NCBI GenBank assembly: GCA_016705575.1 | Contig: JADIXX010000003.1 | Location: 806,001-870,000, forward strand | Direction of reading: 5' to 3' | From: Candidatus Aalborgicola defluviihabitans | Lineage (GTDB): Bacteria > Pseudomonadota > Gammaproteobacteria > Burkholderiales > Burkholderiaceae_C | Length of the DNA: 64,000 nucleotides | Shown: positions 26,003 through 35,114 of the stretch, piece after piece | How the letters are laid out: each line of letters opens with the position of its first letter | Numbering within the stretch: the first letter of the stretch is position 1 | Notes under the pieces: generated by a model | Databases searched by the model: none | What the model saw: only the letters and a program-made list of their open reading frames with translations | What the model was told of the DNA's origin: nothing | Translations under genes and position numbers: made by a program

Positions 26003-26625
26003 ACACGCTGGCTACGCCTTGCAGGTTGGTCATCTTTGCCAAGGCGCCGGTGGCTGGCGCCGTCAAGACACGCTTGATCCCGGCGCTGGGTGCGCAGGGT
26101 TCGGCCGAATTGGCGCAGCGCATGCTGTTGCAAACCCTCGCGCAGGCACTGGAGTCGGGGGCCGGATCGGTTGAGCTGTGCATGAGTCCCGCGCCCGACG
26201 CGCCCGCGTGGCACGGCGTGGCGTTGCCCGACGGCATTGCACTCAGCGATCAGGGCGAAGGCGATTTGGGCGAACGCATGGCGCGGGCCGTGCACAGGGT
26301 CACCACCACGTTCGCGCAACCCATTGTGCTGATGGGTACCGATTGCCCCGAGCTGACCGCTACCGGTATCGCGCAGGCAGCACGCCAGCTGTTGCAACAC
26401 GACGCCGTGCTGACCCCGGTTGCCGATGGCGGTTATGTACTCATCGGCTTGCATGCACCGTGCCCTGCGCTGTTTGCTGACATGCCATGGAGCACACCGG
26501 AAGTGGCTAGAGAGACGCTGCGGCGCATGGCCGCGCTGGACCTGCGCGTGTGGCAGGCACCCATTCTGCACGATGTGGATGAACCCGCCGATCTGGTGCA
26601 CTTGACGCAGAGTGCGCCGCGCTGA
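25999..26625 (+). CDS. rSAM-associated family 1 transferase (TIGR04282 / DUF2064 type)
   Basis: 208 aa from GTG 25999, overlapping the previous stop by four bases (GTGA). Nucleotidyl-transferase-like fold: RLVIFAKAPVAGAVKTRL at the N-terminus, IVLMGTDCPELTATGI and ADGGYVLIGL, then MPWSTPEVARETLRR. These boxes define the DUF2064 family that accompanies ArsS and the TIGR04283 transferase. It probably handles an activated sugar or nucleotide intermediate; the exact reaction is not established. Ends three bases from a convergent gene. Confidence 0.88.
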   Translation: MNTLATPCRLVIFAKAPVAGAVKTRLIPALGAQGSAELAQRMLLQTLAQALESGAGSVELCMSPAPDAPAWHGVALPDGIALSDQGEGDLGERMARAVHRVTTTFAQPIVLMGTDCPELTATGIAQAARQLLQHDAVLTPVADGGYVLIGLHAPCPALFADMPWSTPEVARETLRRMAALDLRVWQAPILHDVDEPADLVHLTQSAPR

Positions 26626-26628
26626 CCC

Positions 26629-27291
26629 TTAGGCGCTCGCCTCATCCAGCGCCGCTTCATCCAGGTGGCGCGTGTCGGACCAGCCCACCAGGGTCAGACC
26701 ATCCCGTGTCCATAGCAGGCGGTTGATCGCGGCATTGCCCAGGTCCCAGGTGCGGGGGGATTCAATGTCCTGGCCCGTGGCCAGACGGTACAGGGCGTCC
26801 ATCACGCCACCGTGTGCCACCAGAACAATTTGTTCGCCTATGTGCTGTTCGGCCAGGATGTTGACCGTGTGGTGGATGCGCTCGCGCAGTTGCGTCAGCG
26901 TTTCGCCGCCCTGGGGCGCAAAGTGCGGATCGCGCTGGCGCCAGCGGCGGGATTCTTCCGGCCAGTCCTGGCTGATCTGCGCGTAGGTCTGGCCTTCAAA
27001 AATACCAAAACCGCGTTCGCGCAGGCCGGTGTGGGGCCGCACCTGACGCGATGAATCTGACTTGTTATGGTCGGCAATGGCCTGTGCCGTAGAGTGGGCG
27101 CGTGACAGGTCGCTGCTGTAAATGGCGGCAATGTCTTCGTCGGCCAGGGCCTGGCCCGCACGTTGGGCTTGCCACTGGCCATGCGCGTTGAGCGCCACAT
27201 CCAGGTGGCCTTGCAGGCGGGTGTCCACGTTCCAGGCGGTTTCGCCGTGGCGGATGGCAATGATGCGGGTGGCGGTCATGGGGTGCTTCAC
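26629..27291 (-). CDS. Histidine phosphatase family protein (phosphoglycerate mutase-like)
   Basis: 220-aa enzyme. The phospho-acceptor motif IRHGETAWN has its catalytic His near residue 14, and SSDLSRAHSTAQAIA, LRERGFGIFEGQTYAQI and LVAHGGVMDALYRLA complete the active site. The family dephosphorylates small metabolites such as alpha-ribazole-phosphate, phosphoglycolate-like compounds or nucleotides; substrate undetermined. The start overlaps the ttcA stop by four bases, so it is co-translated with ttcA. Confidence 0.88.
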   Translation of the reverse strand: MKHPMTATRIIAIRHGETAWNVDTRLQGHLDVALNAHGQWQAQRAGQALADEDIAAIYSSDLSRAHSTAQAIADHNKSDSSRQVRPHTGLRERGFGIFEGQTYAQISQDWPEESRRWRQRDPHFAPQGGETLTQLRERIHHTVNILAEQHIGEQIVLVAHGGVMDALYRLATGQDIESPRTWDLGNAAINRLLWTRDGLTLVGWSDTRHLDEAALDEASA

Positions 27292-28214
27292 AGGGTAACC
27301 ACTTGCATGGCGGGCAGGCCACTGAAGGTGGGTGGGGAAAAGGGTTCTTCGTCAAACGCCTTGTCGCCGTCTTCGTCCGGCACACCAGTGGTTTTGAGGT
27401 TTTTAAAGTCGTGCAGCTTGCTGTCCATCAGGTGGCTGGGCACCACGTTTTTCAGGGCGGTGAACATGGTCTCGGCGCGGCCGGGGTATTGTTTCTCCCA
27501 CTCTTTGAGCATCTTGCTGGCCTGTTTGCGCTGCAGGTTTTCCTGGCTGCCGCACAGGCTGCAGGGGATGATGGGGAACTGGCGGTGCTCCGCCCAGCGA
27601 ACCAGGTCTTTTTCGGCCACATAGGCCAGCGGACGGATAACGATGAACTCGCCGTTGTCGCTGGTCAACTTGGGCGGCATACCCTTCAACTTTCCACCGA
27701 AGAACATATTCAAAAAGAAGGTTTGCAACATGTCGTCGCGGTGGTGGCCCAGGGCCAGCTTGTTGCACTTCAATTCGCGCGCCACCTTGTACAAAATTCC
27801 CCGGCGCAAGCGGCTGCAAAGGCTGCACATGGTTTTGCCTTCGGGGATATTGCGCTTGACGATCGAGTAGGTGTCCTGCGTCTCGATGTGAAATTCCACG
27901 CCCATGCTTTTAAGGTACTCGGGCAGGATGTGGTCGGGAAAGCCCGGCTGCTTTTGGTCGAGGTTGACGGCCACCAGTTCAAATTGGACCGGTGCGCGTT
28001 GCTGCATCTTGAGCAAAATGTCGAGCATGCCGTAGCTGTCTTTGCCGCCAGACATGCAGACCATCACGCGGTCGCCTTCTTCGATCATGTTGTAGTCGAT
28101 GATGGCCTGGCCCACCTGGCGGCACAGGCGCTTTTCCAGTTTGTGGGTTTCGCGTTCGATCTTGGCGGTATTACCAAACGTGGAAACTTCGTTTTCGATC
28201 CAGACTGCGCTCAT
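27288..28214 (-). CDS. ttcA: tRNA 2-thiocytidine(32) synthetase TtcA
   Basis: 308-aa PP-loop ATPase that thiolates cytidine 32 of certain tRNAs using an iron-sulfur cluster. PP-loop SGGKDSYG is at residues 55-62; cysteine pair MCSLCSRLRRG and the third cysteine region SLCGSQEN are present, together with LGHHRDDMLQTFFLN. Upstream are folB and an SDR gene on the same strand. Confidence 0.95.
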   Translation of the reverse strand: MSAVWIENEVSTFGNTAKIERETHKLEKRLCRQVGQAIIDYNMIEEGDRVMVCMSGGKDSYGMLDILLKMQQRAPVQFELVAVNLDQKQPGFPDHILPEYLKSMGVEFHIETQDTYSIVKRNIPEGKTMCSLCSRLRRGILYKVARELKCNKLALGHHRDDMLQTFFLNMFFGGKLKGMPPKLTSDNGEFIVIRPLAYVAEKDLVRWAEHRQFPIIPCSLCGSQENLQRKQASKMLKEWEKQYPGRAETMFTALKNVVPSHLMDSKLHDFKNLKTTGVPDEDGDKAFDEEPFSPPTFSGLPAMQVVTL

Positions 28215-28316
28215 TCAATGCTCCATGTACCGGGACGCTCCCGGCGGGCTAGGGGGTATTTTCGGTGTTTATGGCGTTGCGGTTTGGAGCAAAGCCTCCA
28301 ATTTTCCGTTGCGGTC

Positions 28317-28688
28317 TTACCACTGACCGGCTTCGACCCGAATTGCCACTTCGCAGTCGTCAAAGATTTCCAGCTTGGCAATCTTCACGCGCACGCCCAG
28401 CACGCCGGGCAACTGCAGCAGGCGGTTGGCCAGCTTGCCGATCAGGCTTTCCAGCAGGTTCACGTGTTCTGCCGTGCATTCGGCAATGATGATCTGGCGC
28501 ACCTTGCGGTAGTCCAGCACATGGTGAATATCGTCGTCGTGTGGTAGCAGCGGCTGCGGGCCCAGGCTGAGTTCAGCATCCACCTGAATGGGCTGAGGTG
28601 CGGCTTTTTCCGATTCCAGAATCCCCAGGTTGGCGTCAAAACGCAAGCCGGTCAGGGTGAGGGTCTGGGTGCCCGTGGTGTGTTGCAT
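28317..28688 (-). CDS. folB: Dihydroneopterin aldolase
   Basis: 123-aa FolB homologue. It converts 7,8-dihydroneopterin to 6-hydroxymethyl-dihydropterin in folate synthesis. Recognisable segments: LTGLRFDANLGILESEK, HHVLDYRKVRQII and AEHVNLLESLIGKLANRLL with the catalytic/binding Glu, then VRVKIAKLEIF. It lies 27 bases after the SDR gene, which may be the pteridine reductase partner. Confidence 0.9.
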   Translation of the reverse strand: MQHTTGTQTLTLTGLRFDANLGILESEKAAPQPIQVDAELSLGPQPLLPHDDDIHHVLDYRKVRQIIIAECTAEHVNLLESLIGKLANRLLQLPGVLGVRVKIAKLEIFDDCEVAIRVEAGQW

Positions 28689-28715
28689 AGTCGTGGCTGA
28701 CGGTTGAGTGGGCTG

Positions 28716-29519
28716 TCACATCAGAGAAAAATCGCGCTCAAAACGCATCAGGTGCTGGCCACCGTCTACCAACAAAGTGGTGCCGGTGATGGATTGGTTT
28801 TGCAGTGCAAACAGCACGGTGCTGGCTACGTCTTGCGCCGTGGAGGAGCGCCCCAGGGGCGAGAGCTTGTGCAGCGCTTCAAATTGGGCGTCGCTCAGCA
28901 AGTGGCTGGTAAGGGTCAAGCCCGGTGCCACGCCCACCACGCGCACCAGCGGGCTCAATGCCAGTGCCAACATGGTGTTGGCGGCTTCCAGGGCGGCTTT
29001 GGACAGGGTGTAGCTGAAAAAATCGGGGTTCTGGTTCCACAGCTTCTGGTCCAGCAGGTTGACGACCGCCCCATGGCGCACGGGAGCATCGGGCGTATTC
29101 TGCTGGCGCGACTGCAAGTGGGTGTGCAGTGCCTGCGCCAGCACAATGGCGGCACCGGTATTGCTGCGCATGTGTTTGTCCATGGCGGCAAAACTGAAGG
29201 TGGCGTGGGTGTCGTGCTCGAAGGTGGATGCGCTGTTGACCACGGCATCCACATGGCCAAACGATGCGATCACCGCAGGGAGCAGGCCGTGGACCGCGTC
29301 TTCGTCATCCAGATCAGCATGAAAAGCGGCTGCACCCTTTGTCAACTGGTCACACTCAGCTACTGTTTTGGTAGCATCTTCCATTGAGCTGCGGTAGTGC
29401 ACCGCTACCCGCCAGCCCGCTGCCGCCAGGGCCAGGGCAATTTCGCGGCCCAGCCGGCGCGCGGCACCGGTCACCAGGACGGTGGGCACACGGGTTGCGG
29501 CAGGGGAGATATTGGGCAT
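28716..29519 (-). CDS. SDR oxidoreductase, pteridine-reductase-like
   Basis: 267-aa short-chain dehydrogenase. Cofactor motif TGAARRLGREIA near residues 17-28, VNSAST (NNAG equivalent), catalytic Tyr/Lys in SYTLSKAAL, and VVGVAPGLTLTS. Proximity to folB suggests a FolM-like dihydromonapterin or pteridine reductase role, by inference. Residues corresponding to EDATKTVAECDQLTKGAAAF lie on a copy of the dispersed 58-nt repeat (29317-29374). Confidence 0.88.
   Translation of the reverse strand: MPNISPAATRVPTVLVTGAARRLGREIALALAAAGWRVAVHYRSSMEDATKTVAECDQLTKGAAAFHADLDDEDAVHGLLPAVIASFGHVDAVVNSASTFEHDTHATFSFAAMDKHMRSNTGAAIVLAQALHTHLQSRQQNTPDAPVRHGAVVNLLDQKLWNQNPDFFSYTLSKAALEAANTMLALALSPLVRVVGVAPGLTLTSHLLSDAQFEALHKLSPLGRSSTAQDVASTVLFALQNQSITGTTLLVDGGQHLMRFERDFSLM
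29317..29374 (-). repeat. Dispersed 58-nt repeat, copy in SDR gene
   Basis: About two thirds identical to the cca copy over 58 bases with no gaps: CTA, GTAGCTG, GAC.A.GGGT, AGCCG, TTT.ATGC. Same reading frame as in cca and glmU. Confidence 0.55.
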
Positions 29520-29594
29520 GGACAGAGCTATTGAGCCGGGGTGACAGAATCGGGGATTTTAATGGTCCTCCAATTTCTCAGGAAATCTCCCCAT

Positions 29595-31823
29595 ATGAAA
29601 TGGATATTGCGCCTAGCCGCCGTGGCGGCGCTGGTCGTTACTGTTGTGGTGGCTTATGCCGTCCTTGTGGTGGCGCCGGTCTTGCCGGCTCTGGATGCGC
29701 TGACGGACTACAAACCCAAAATTCCGCTGCGCGTGTACACGGCTGACAACGTGCTGATTGGCGAGTTTGGCCAGGAGCGCCGTGATTTTGTTGCCATCAA
29801 GGACACGCCCGAGCTGATGAAAAACGCGCTGCTGTCGATTGAGGACGCGCGCTTCTATACCCACAGTGGCGTCGACTTTATAGGCCTGGTCCGCGCCCTG
29901 GTGTCGGATTTGACGGGCGGGGTCAAGCAAGGTGCCTCCACCATCACCATGCAGGTGGCGCGCAATTTCTTTCTGACGCAGGAACGCACGCTGAGTCGCA
30001 AGCTCAAGGAGGCGGTGCTCACCTACCGCATTGAAAAGGCGCTGACAAAAGACCAGATTCTGGAGCTGTACATGAACCAGATCTACCTGGGTCAGCGCAG
30101 CTATGGGTTTTCCAGCGCGGCACGCACTTACTTTGGCAAGTCGTTGCCGGAGTTGAGCATTGCCGAGGCCGCCATGCTGGCCGGTGTGCCGCAAAATCCG
30201 GTGCGACGCAACCCGGCCGTTAACCCCGAGCGCGCCAAGCAGCGCCAGCTGCTGGTGCTCAAGAGCATGCTGCGCCTGGGCAACATCACGCAGGCGCAGT
30301 TTGACCAAGCCAGCACCGAGCCGCTGCACATCAACACCGGCCCCATGGTACCGGTGCATGCGGCCTATGTAGCCGAAATGGTGCGCCAGAACATCGTGTC
30401 CGAGTACCAGGACGCCGCTTACACCATGGGTCTCAAGGTCTACACCACCATCCAGGATGCCGAGCAGCAGGCGGCATTTGATTCGGTGCGGCGCAATGTG
30501 CTGGCCTACGACCAGCGCCATGGTTACCGGGGGCCCGAGACCGTGATTGACCTGCCGGCCGACCCCGATGCCCGAGATGACGCCATTGACACGCTGCTGC
30601 TCAAGCACCCCGCCAATGACGATTTGTTGCCGGCCGTGGTGACGGAAGTGTCGGCCAAGTCGCTCAAAGCGGAGCTTGCCAGCGGCGACAGCATCCAGAT
30701 CAGCGGCCAAGGCCTGGGCTTTGCCGCTGGCGCCCTGCAGCCCAATGCCGCCAAGGCGGTGCGTCTGCGGCCCGGTGCCTTGATTCGCGTGGTACAGAAC
30801 AGCAAAAAGGCCTGGACCATGTCTCAGTTGCCAGAAGTGGACGCGGCCTACGTGTCGCTCAATGCCGAGAGTGGTGCCTACCGCGCGCTGGTGGGCGGCT
30901 TTGACTTTCGCCGCAAAAACTTCAACCACGCCACCAGTGCCTGGCGCCAGCCGGGATCTTCCATCAAGCCTTTTATCTACTCAGCGGCCTTGGAGCGCGG
31001 CTTTGCTCCGGCCACGCTCATCAACGACGTACAGCTCTCGGCCACAACCACGGAGAGCCTAAAGTGGGACCCGCGCAACGACGATGACCAATACGCAGGC
31101 CCCATCCGCATGCAGGATGCACTGGCCCAGTCCAAGAACGTGGTATCGGTGCGCATCCTGCGGGCCATTGGCGTGCCCTATGTGCTGGAGTACCTGCCGC
31201 GCTTTGGCTTGAGTGCGGACAAGCAACCCGCCAACCTAACCCTGGCCTTGGGTACCGGTTCCGTCACGCCAGTGCAACTGGCCAGTGCCTATGGTGTGTT
31301 TGCCAATGGCGGCTATTTGGTTAGCCCCTGGCTGGTGCAGCGCGTGACGGACGCCAAGGGCAAGGTGCTGTTTGAATCGGACCGCCCAGCCACCCCACCG
31401 GAAGCGGCCCGTGCCATTGATGCGCGCAACGCCTTTGTCACCGACAGCATGCTGCGCGAAGTCACCCTTTCGGGTACGGGTGCCATGGCCAGCACGCGCC
31501 TGCAACGCCAGGATTTGGCTGGCAAGACCGGTACCACCAGCGATGCGGTGGATGGCTGGTTTTCTGGCTACGCCAATGCCATTGTGTCGGTCGCTTGGAT
31601 GGGCTATGACGAGCCGCGCTCGTTGGGCACGCGCGAGTTCGGCTCTACCCTGGCCTTGCCGATCTGGATCGACGCCATGCGGCCGGCCTTGGCCGCCAGC
31701 ACGCCTGTGGAGCGGGTTGTTCCAGACAACGTGGTGTATGTGGATGGCCGCTGGAACTACAGCGAGTTCGATAGCGATGCTGGCGTCAAAACGCTGGGGC
31801 TGGATGACACCACGGCAGATTGA
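29595..31823 (+). CDS. mrcA: Penicillin-binding protein 1A (bifunctional)
   Basis: 742 aa from ATG 29595, chosen because AGGAA precedes it and the sequence opens directly into the membrane anchor; earlier in-frame ATGs at 29541 and 29562 exist. Glycosyltransferase domain: EDARFYTHSGVD near residue 81, GASTITMQVARNFFL, LYMNQIYLGQRSYG. Transpeptidase domain: SSIKPF (SxxK) near 454, SKN in LAQSKNVVSVR, and KTGTTSDAVDGWF near 642. Polymerises and crosslinks peptidoglycan at the inner membrane. Confidence 0.94.
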   Translation: MKWILRLAAVAALVVTVVVAYAVLVVAPVLPALDALTDYKPKIPLRVYTADNVLIGEFGQERRDFVAIKDTPELMKNALLSIEDARFYTHSGVDFIGLVRALVSDLTGGVKQGASTITMQVARNFFLTQERTLSRKLKEAVLTYRIEKALTKDQILELYMNQIYLGQRSYGFSSAARTYFGKSLPELSIAEAAMLAGVPQNPVRRNPAVNPERAKQRQLLVLKSMLRLGNITQAQFDQASTEPLHINTGPMVPVHAAYVAEMVRQNIVSEYQDAAYTMGLKVYTTIQDAEQQAAFDSVRRNVLAYDQRHGYRGPETVIDLPADPDARDDAIDTLLLKHPANDDLLPAVVTEVSAKSLKAELASGDSIQISGQGLGFAAGALQPNAAKAVRLRPGALIRVVQNSKKAWTMSQLPEVDAAYVSLNAESGAYRALVGGFDFRRKNFNHATSAWRQPGSSIKPFIYSAALERGFAPATLINDVQLSATTTESLKWDPRNDDDQYAGPIRMQDALAQSKNVVSVRILRAIGVPYVLEYLPRFGLSADKQPANLTLALGTGSVTPVQLASAYGVFANGGYLVSPWLVQRVTDAKGKVLFESDRPATPPEAARAIDARNAFVTDSMLREVTLSGTGAMASTRLQRQDLAGKTGTTSDAVDGWFSGYANAIVSVAWMGYDEPRSLGTREFGSTLALPIWIDAMRPALAASTPVERVVPDNVVYVDGRWNYSEFDSDAGVKTLGLDDTTAD

Positions 31824-31826
31824 GTT

Positions 31827-32927
31827 TCACTCCCGCTCCATCGCCCGGCGCTGACGGCCCGCCTTGGTGCGGGACTTCCACTGCGCTAACTGGCTTTGCC
31901 GCTCCAATGCCCCCATGCTGTCACGGCGGGTTTCGCGTAACAGCTTGTGGTAGTTCTTCAGGCGCAGTGGGTTGACGTGTACGCGCACAGCGCAGTCAGG
32001 CTCATCCTGGTGGCTACAGTTGCGAAACCGGCATTGGTCGGCCAGGGTACTGATGTCCTCAAACAGATGCCCCAGCGCCTCGGCATCCACGTCGGGGCGC
32101 AGCGTGCGCACACCGGGGGTGTCGATGACGCAGGCGCCTGTGGGTAGCAGGTGCAGCGAGCGTGCGGTGGTGGTGTGTTTGCCGCGACTGTCGTGTACGC
32201 GCACCGCGCCGGTGTCCTGTGTGGCGCAGCCCAGCAGGCTGTTGGTCAGCGTGCTCTTTCCAGCACCGGATGACCCCAGCATCACCAGGGTTTGGCCCAT
32301 GCCGAGGTACGGCTGCAATGCCTTGGTAGCTGCCTCGCTGCGTGCGTCCACGGCTACCACGTCCACATGGTGTCCCACTCGCGCTCGCACCTGCTGCATT
32401 CGCTGCGACACCGCATCGGGCGTGCCCGACTGCGCAATGTCGGCCTTGGTCAGCACGACGACCGGCAGCACCCCACTGCTGCCCACCAGGGCCAGGTAGC
32501 GTTCCAGCCGCTGCAGGTTGAAATCCAGGTCCAGTCCCATGACCAGCAATGCGGTGTCCACATTGCTGACCACCGTGTGGCGGCCGCCGTCTGCATCGCG
32601 GCGCACGATCTGGCTCAGTGGCGCAACGCGCTGGGCAAGCCACCATTGCTGGTGTTCGTCCTCGGTGCACAGCACCCAGTCGCCGACCGCCAGCGCAAAG
32701 TCGTGGTCTTTCAGCTCCCGGGTCAGCCGGGTGGTGCACCGTGCGCTGTGTTGCCGTGCGCCATCGTGCACGTCGATCGTTTCGCGGTGCACGGCGGTCG
32801 CACGCATCCACTGCGGGGGACTGTTGTCGTGTAGTGGGCTGGCAGCGGCATCCACGGTGGTCAATGTTTGCGCCATGGCGGGGGTAAGTCCCAGGCGGCG
32901 CAGTGTCTCAAAAGAAAAATCAATCAT
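31827..32927 (-). CDS. rsgA: Small-ribosomal-subunit GTPase RsgA
   Basis: 366 aa from ATG 32927. OB-fold N-terminal domain, then a circularly permuted GTPase: VLTKADIA (G4) precedes G1 GSSGAGKSTLTNSL and G3 DTPGVRTL. A zinc-knuckle tail follows (CRFRNCSHQDEPDCAV). RsgA acts in late 30S maturation. The upstream open stretch to 33077 is not family-like. Confidence 0.93.
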   Translation of the reverse strand: MIDFSFETLRRLGLTPAMAQTLTTVDAAASPLHDNSPPQWMRATAVHRETIDVHDGARQHSARCTTRLTRELKDHDFALAVGDWVLCTEDEHQQWWLAQRVAPLSQIVRRDADGGRHTVVSNVDTALLVMGLDLDFNLQRLERYLALVGSSGVLPVVVLTKADIAQSGTPDAVSQRMQQVRARVGHHVDVVAVDARSEAATKALQPYLGMGQTLVMLGSSGAGKSTLTNSLLGCATQDTGAVRVHDSRGKHTTTARSLHLLPTGACVIDTPGVRTLRPDVDAEALGHLFEDISTLADQCRFRNCSHQDEPDCAVRVHVNPLRLKNYHKLLRETRRDSMGALERQSQLAQWKSRTKAGRQRRAMERE

Positions 32928-33348
32928 GGTGTCTAGCAATGTCTTTGTAGGACCTTTGGTCAGAGCATGCGCAGACGGCACGCCACTGGGCGCAAAAGCC
33001 AAAATGGAATGAGCAGGGCCAGCGGGCGGCCCGACAAAGACAGAGAAGACACAAGCCCTGTGCAACAGGGCAACCACACAACGCTACTTCAATAGGCGTG
33101 GGTCGGCAAACTCAGCTCTCAGGCGGCCAGCGACAAGGGAGTGGGTGTGTGAACAATCATCGAAGCACTCCTTCACGGTTGGTTGAAAACGTTTGCAAAG
33201 CGGCGCGAGGCCGCAGAAGGCGCAATTGTCAGGACGCGTTGTGCGCTTGTCAACACACTGGGCCCGAACCGCTGCGTAGCTGGTGTCGTTTGGCAACAGT
33301 GTGCGGGCACCCGGGTGCCGCTCACCTTGGGAGACAATTGAGGCCGAC
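32928..33348. other. Divergent intergenic region rsgA / midA
   Basis: 421 bases. A leftward open frame covers part of it (to 33084) and contains CAFCGLAPLC and CKRFQPTVKEC stretches, but no family is recognisable and it runs antisense into the methyltransferase gene. I treat the region as promoter space for the two divergent genes. Confidence 0.35.
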
Positions 33349-34533
33349 ATGACCACTCCCTTTACACCCTTGGCAGCAGTGCTTCCAATCATGGAAACCG
33401 ACACCATGCCAGACGCCATGCTGGCGCATTTGCAACAAACCATCGACGCCGACGGCGGCTGGATCGGTTTTGACAGATTCATGGCAGAGGCCCTCTATGC
33501 GCCTGGCTTGGGCTACTACAGCCGGGGCTCCACTGTTTTTGGCGTCATGCCACAAGGCTTGCGTGAGGCCGGTGGCGAAGTGGTGGGTGCTGGCAGTGAC
33601 TTTGTGACTGCACCCGAAATGACGCCCCTGTTTGGTCAAGCCCTGGCACGCCAGATTGCACAGGCACTGCAAGTGACCGGCACCGATGAAATCTGGGAAT
33701 TTGGTGCCGGCACGGGCGCACTGGCGCTGCAAATTTTGGACGCACTGGATGCGCTGGGTGTGCCAGTGCGCCGTTACACCATTGTGGATTTGTCGCAGCC
33801 GCTCAAGGCACGCCAGCAGGCCATGCTGCACCAGCATCTGGACCGGGTGCAGTGGGCAGAGGCCCTACCCGATACGATGCGCGGCGTGGTGGTGGGCAAC
33901 GAAGTGCTGGACGCCATGCCCGTCAAGTTGCTGGCCCGCCTGCAGGGTGTGTGGTACGAGCGCGGTGTGGCCTGGAACCCGGACGATGCGGCCCACCCCC
34001 TGGCCTGGGCCGACAGCCCTACCGACCTGCGCCCACCTACTGAGGTGCCGGGCGAGCACGACTACGTGACCGAAATCCACCCGCAGGGCGAGGCCTTTGT
34101 GCGCACCGTGGCGGGCCGCCTGCAGGCCGGCGCTGCCTTCTTGCTCGACTATGGTTTCCCCGAGGCCGAGTATTACCATGAGCAGCGCCACATGGGCACC
34201 GTGATGTGCCACCGCGCCCACCTGGCCGATGGCAACCCGCTAGTCGATGTGGGCGCCAAAGACATCACGGCCCATGTCAACTTCACTGGCATTGCCGTGG
34301 CCGCGCAAGACAGCGGGATGGAAGTGCTGGGCTACACCAGCCAGGCGCATTTTTTGATCAACTGCGGCTTGGCCGATGCCATGCAGGCGGCATCGCTGGC
34401 GGACCGGTCAGCCGCGCAGAAACTCATTTTTGAGCATGAAATGGGTGAATTCTTCAAGGTCATTGGCCTGACCCAAGGCAACTACTGGGATGCCATGGGT
34501 TTTGCCCGGGGTGACCGTACCCACCGCTTGTAG
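33349..34533 (+). CDS. MidA/NDUFAF7-family SAM-dependent methyltransferase
   Basis: 394 aa from ATG 33349. DUF185/MidA family: GYYSRGSTVFG, DFVTAPEMTPLFGQALARQI, SAM-binding EFGAGTGALALQIL, and VVGNEVLDAMPVK. The eukaryotic homologue methylates an arginine of a complex I subunit; in bacteria the substrate is not defined. trxC follows after 65 bases. Confidence 0.9.
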   Translation: MTTPFTPLAAVLPIMETDTMPDAMLAHLQQTIDADGGWIGFDRFMAEALYAPGLGYYSRGSTVFGVMPQGLREAGGEVVGAGSDFVTAPEMTPLFGQALARQIAQALQVTGTDEIWEFGAGTGALALQILDALDALGVPVRRYTIVDLSQPLKARQQAMLHQHLDRVQWAEALPDTMRGVVVGNEVLDAMPVKLLARLQGVWYERGVAWNPDDAAHPLAWADSPTDLRPPTEVPGEHDYVTEIHPQGEAFVRTVAGRLQAGAAFLLDYGFPEAEYYHEQRHMGTVMCHRAHLADGNPLVDVGAKDITAHVNFTGIAVAAQDSGMEVLGYTSQAHFLINCGLADAMQAASLADRSAAQKLIFEHEMGEFFKVIGLTQGNYWDAMGFARGDRTHRL

Positions 34534-34598
34534 CGGTTGGGGGGGGCTTGAATCCGGCGGGCTGCAACCCCACGTGCAGTGGCAAGGAGCCCATTACC

Positions 34599-35039
34599 AT
34601 GACCGAACCGTTGCACATCGTCTGCCCGCACTGCCACACCACCAACCGAGTCCAAACCGCAGATCAGGCCAAAGCGCCCGATTGCGGCAGTTGCCACCAA
34701 CCCCTGTTTGTGGCCCATACCGTTGCACTGGACGAGGCCGCGTTTGACAAGCACATCACCCGCAACCAGATTCCGGTGCTGGTGGACTTTTGGGCACCCT
34801 GGTGCGGTCCGTGCCGCCAGATGGCGCCAGCGCTGGAACAAGCGACGGCACAGTTGGAGCCCAACGTGCGTGTGGTGAAGGTCGATACGGAGGCCGTTCA
34901 ATCGTTGGGCGCACGCTTCAACATTCGCAGTATTCCTACCCTGGCCCTGTTTGTCGGTGGACGTGAAGTGGCGCGCCAGGCGGGCGCCATGGGCGCCGCC
35001 GACATCGTGCGCTGGACGCGCTCGCACCTAGGGGCGTAG
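34599..35039 (+). CDS. trxC: Thioredoxin 2 (TrxC)
   Basis: 146-aa thioredoxin with the TrxC-specific N-terminal zinc finger: Cys9/Cys12 (CPHC) and Cys29/Cys32 (CGSC). The active site WCGPC is at 68-72 in FWAPWCGPCRQMAP, with the conserved cis-Pro in SIPTLALF. A cytoplasmic disulfide reductase, in many bacteria linked to oxidative stress. The start is fixed by the family N-terminus MTEPLHIVCP with AAGGAG upstream. Confidence 0.95.
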   Translation: MTEPLHIVCPHCHTTNRVQTADQAKAPDCGSCHQPLFVAHTVALDEAAFDKHITRNQIPVLVDFWAPWCGPCRQMAPALEQATAQLEPNVRVVKVDTEAVQSLGARFNIRSIPTLALFVGGREVARQAGAMGAADIVRWTRSHLGA

Positions 35040-35114
35040 GTTGGGGGCGCGGCGCGAGGGCATAGGCAGCGCGAAAATACCGTACAGTGGCAGTCCCAAC
35101 AACCGGGATTTTCC

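Noticed and set aside
27303..28547. 414-codon rightward open frame opposite ttcA and folB
   Set aside because: Both opposing genes have catalytic motifs; the antisense translation is His/Gln/Val-rich with no domain.
29613..30929. 438-codon leftward frame inside PBP1A
   Set aside because: Antisense shadow of a gene with all transglycosylase and transpeptidase motifs.
33084..33482. Leftward 132-codon ORF with several Cys residues between rsgA and midA
   Set aside because: Cysteine spacing does not form a known zinc motif and half of it is antisense to the methyltransferase gene.
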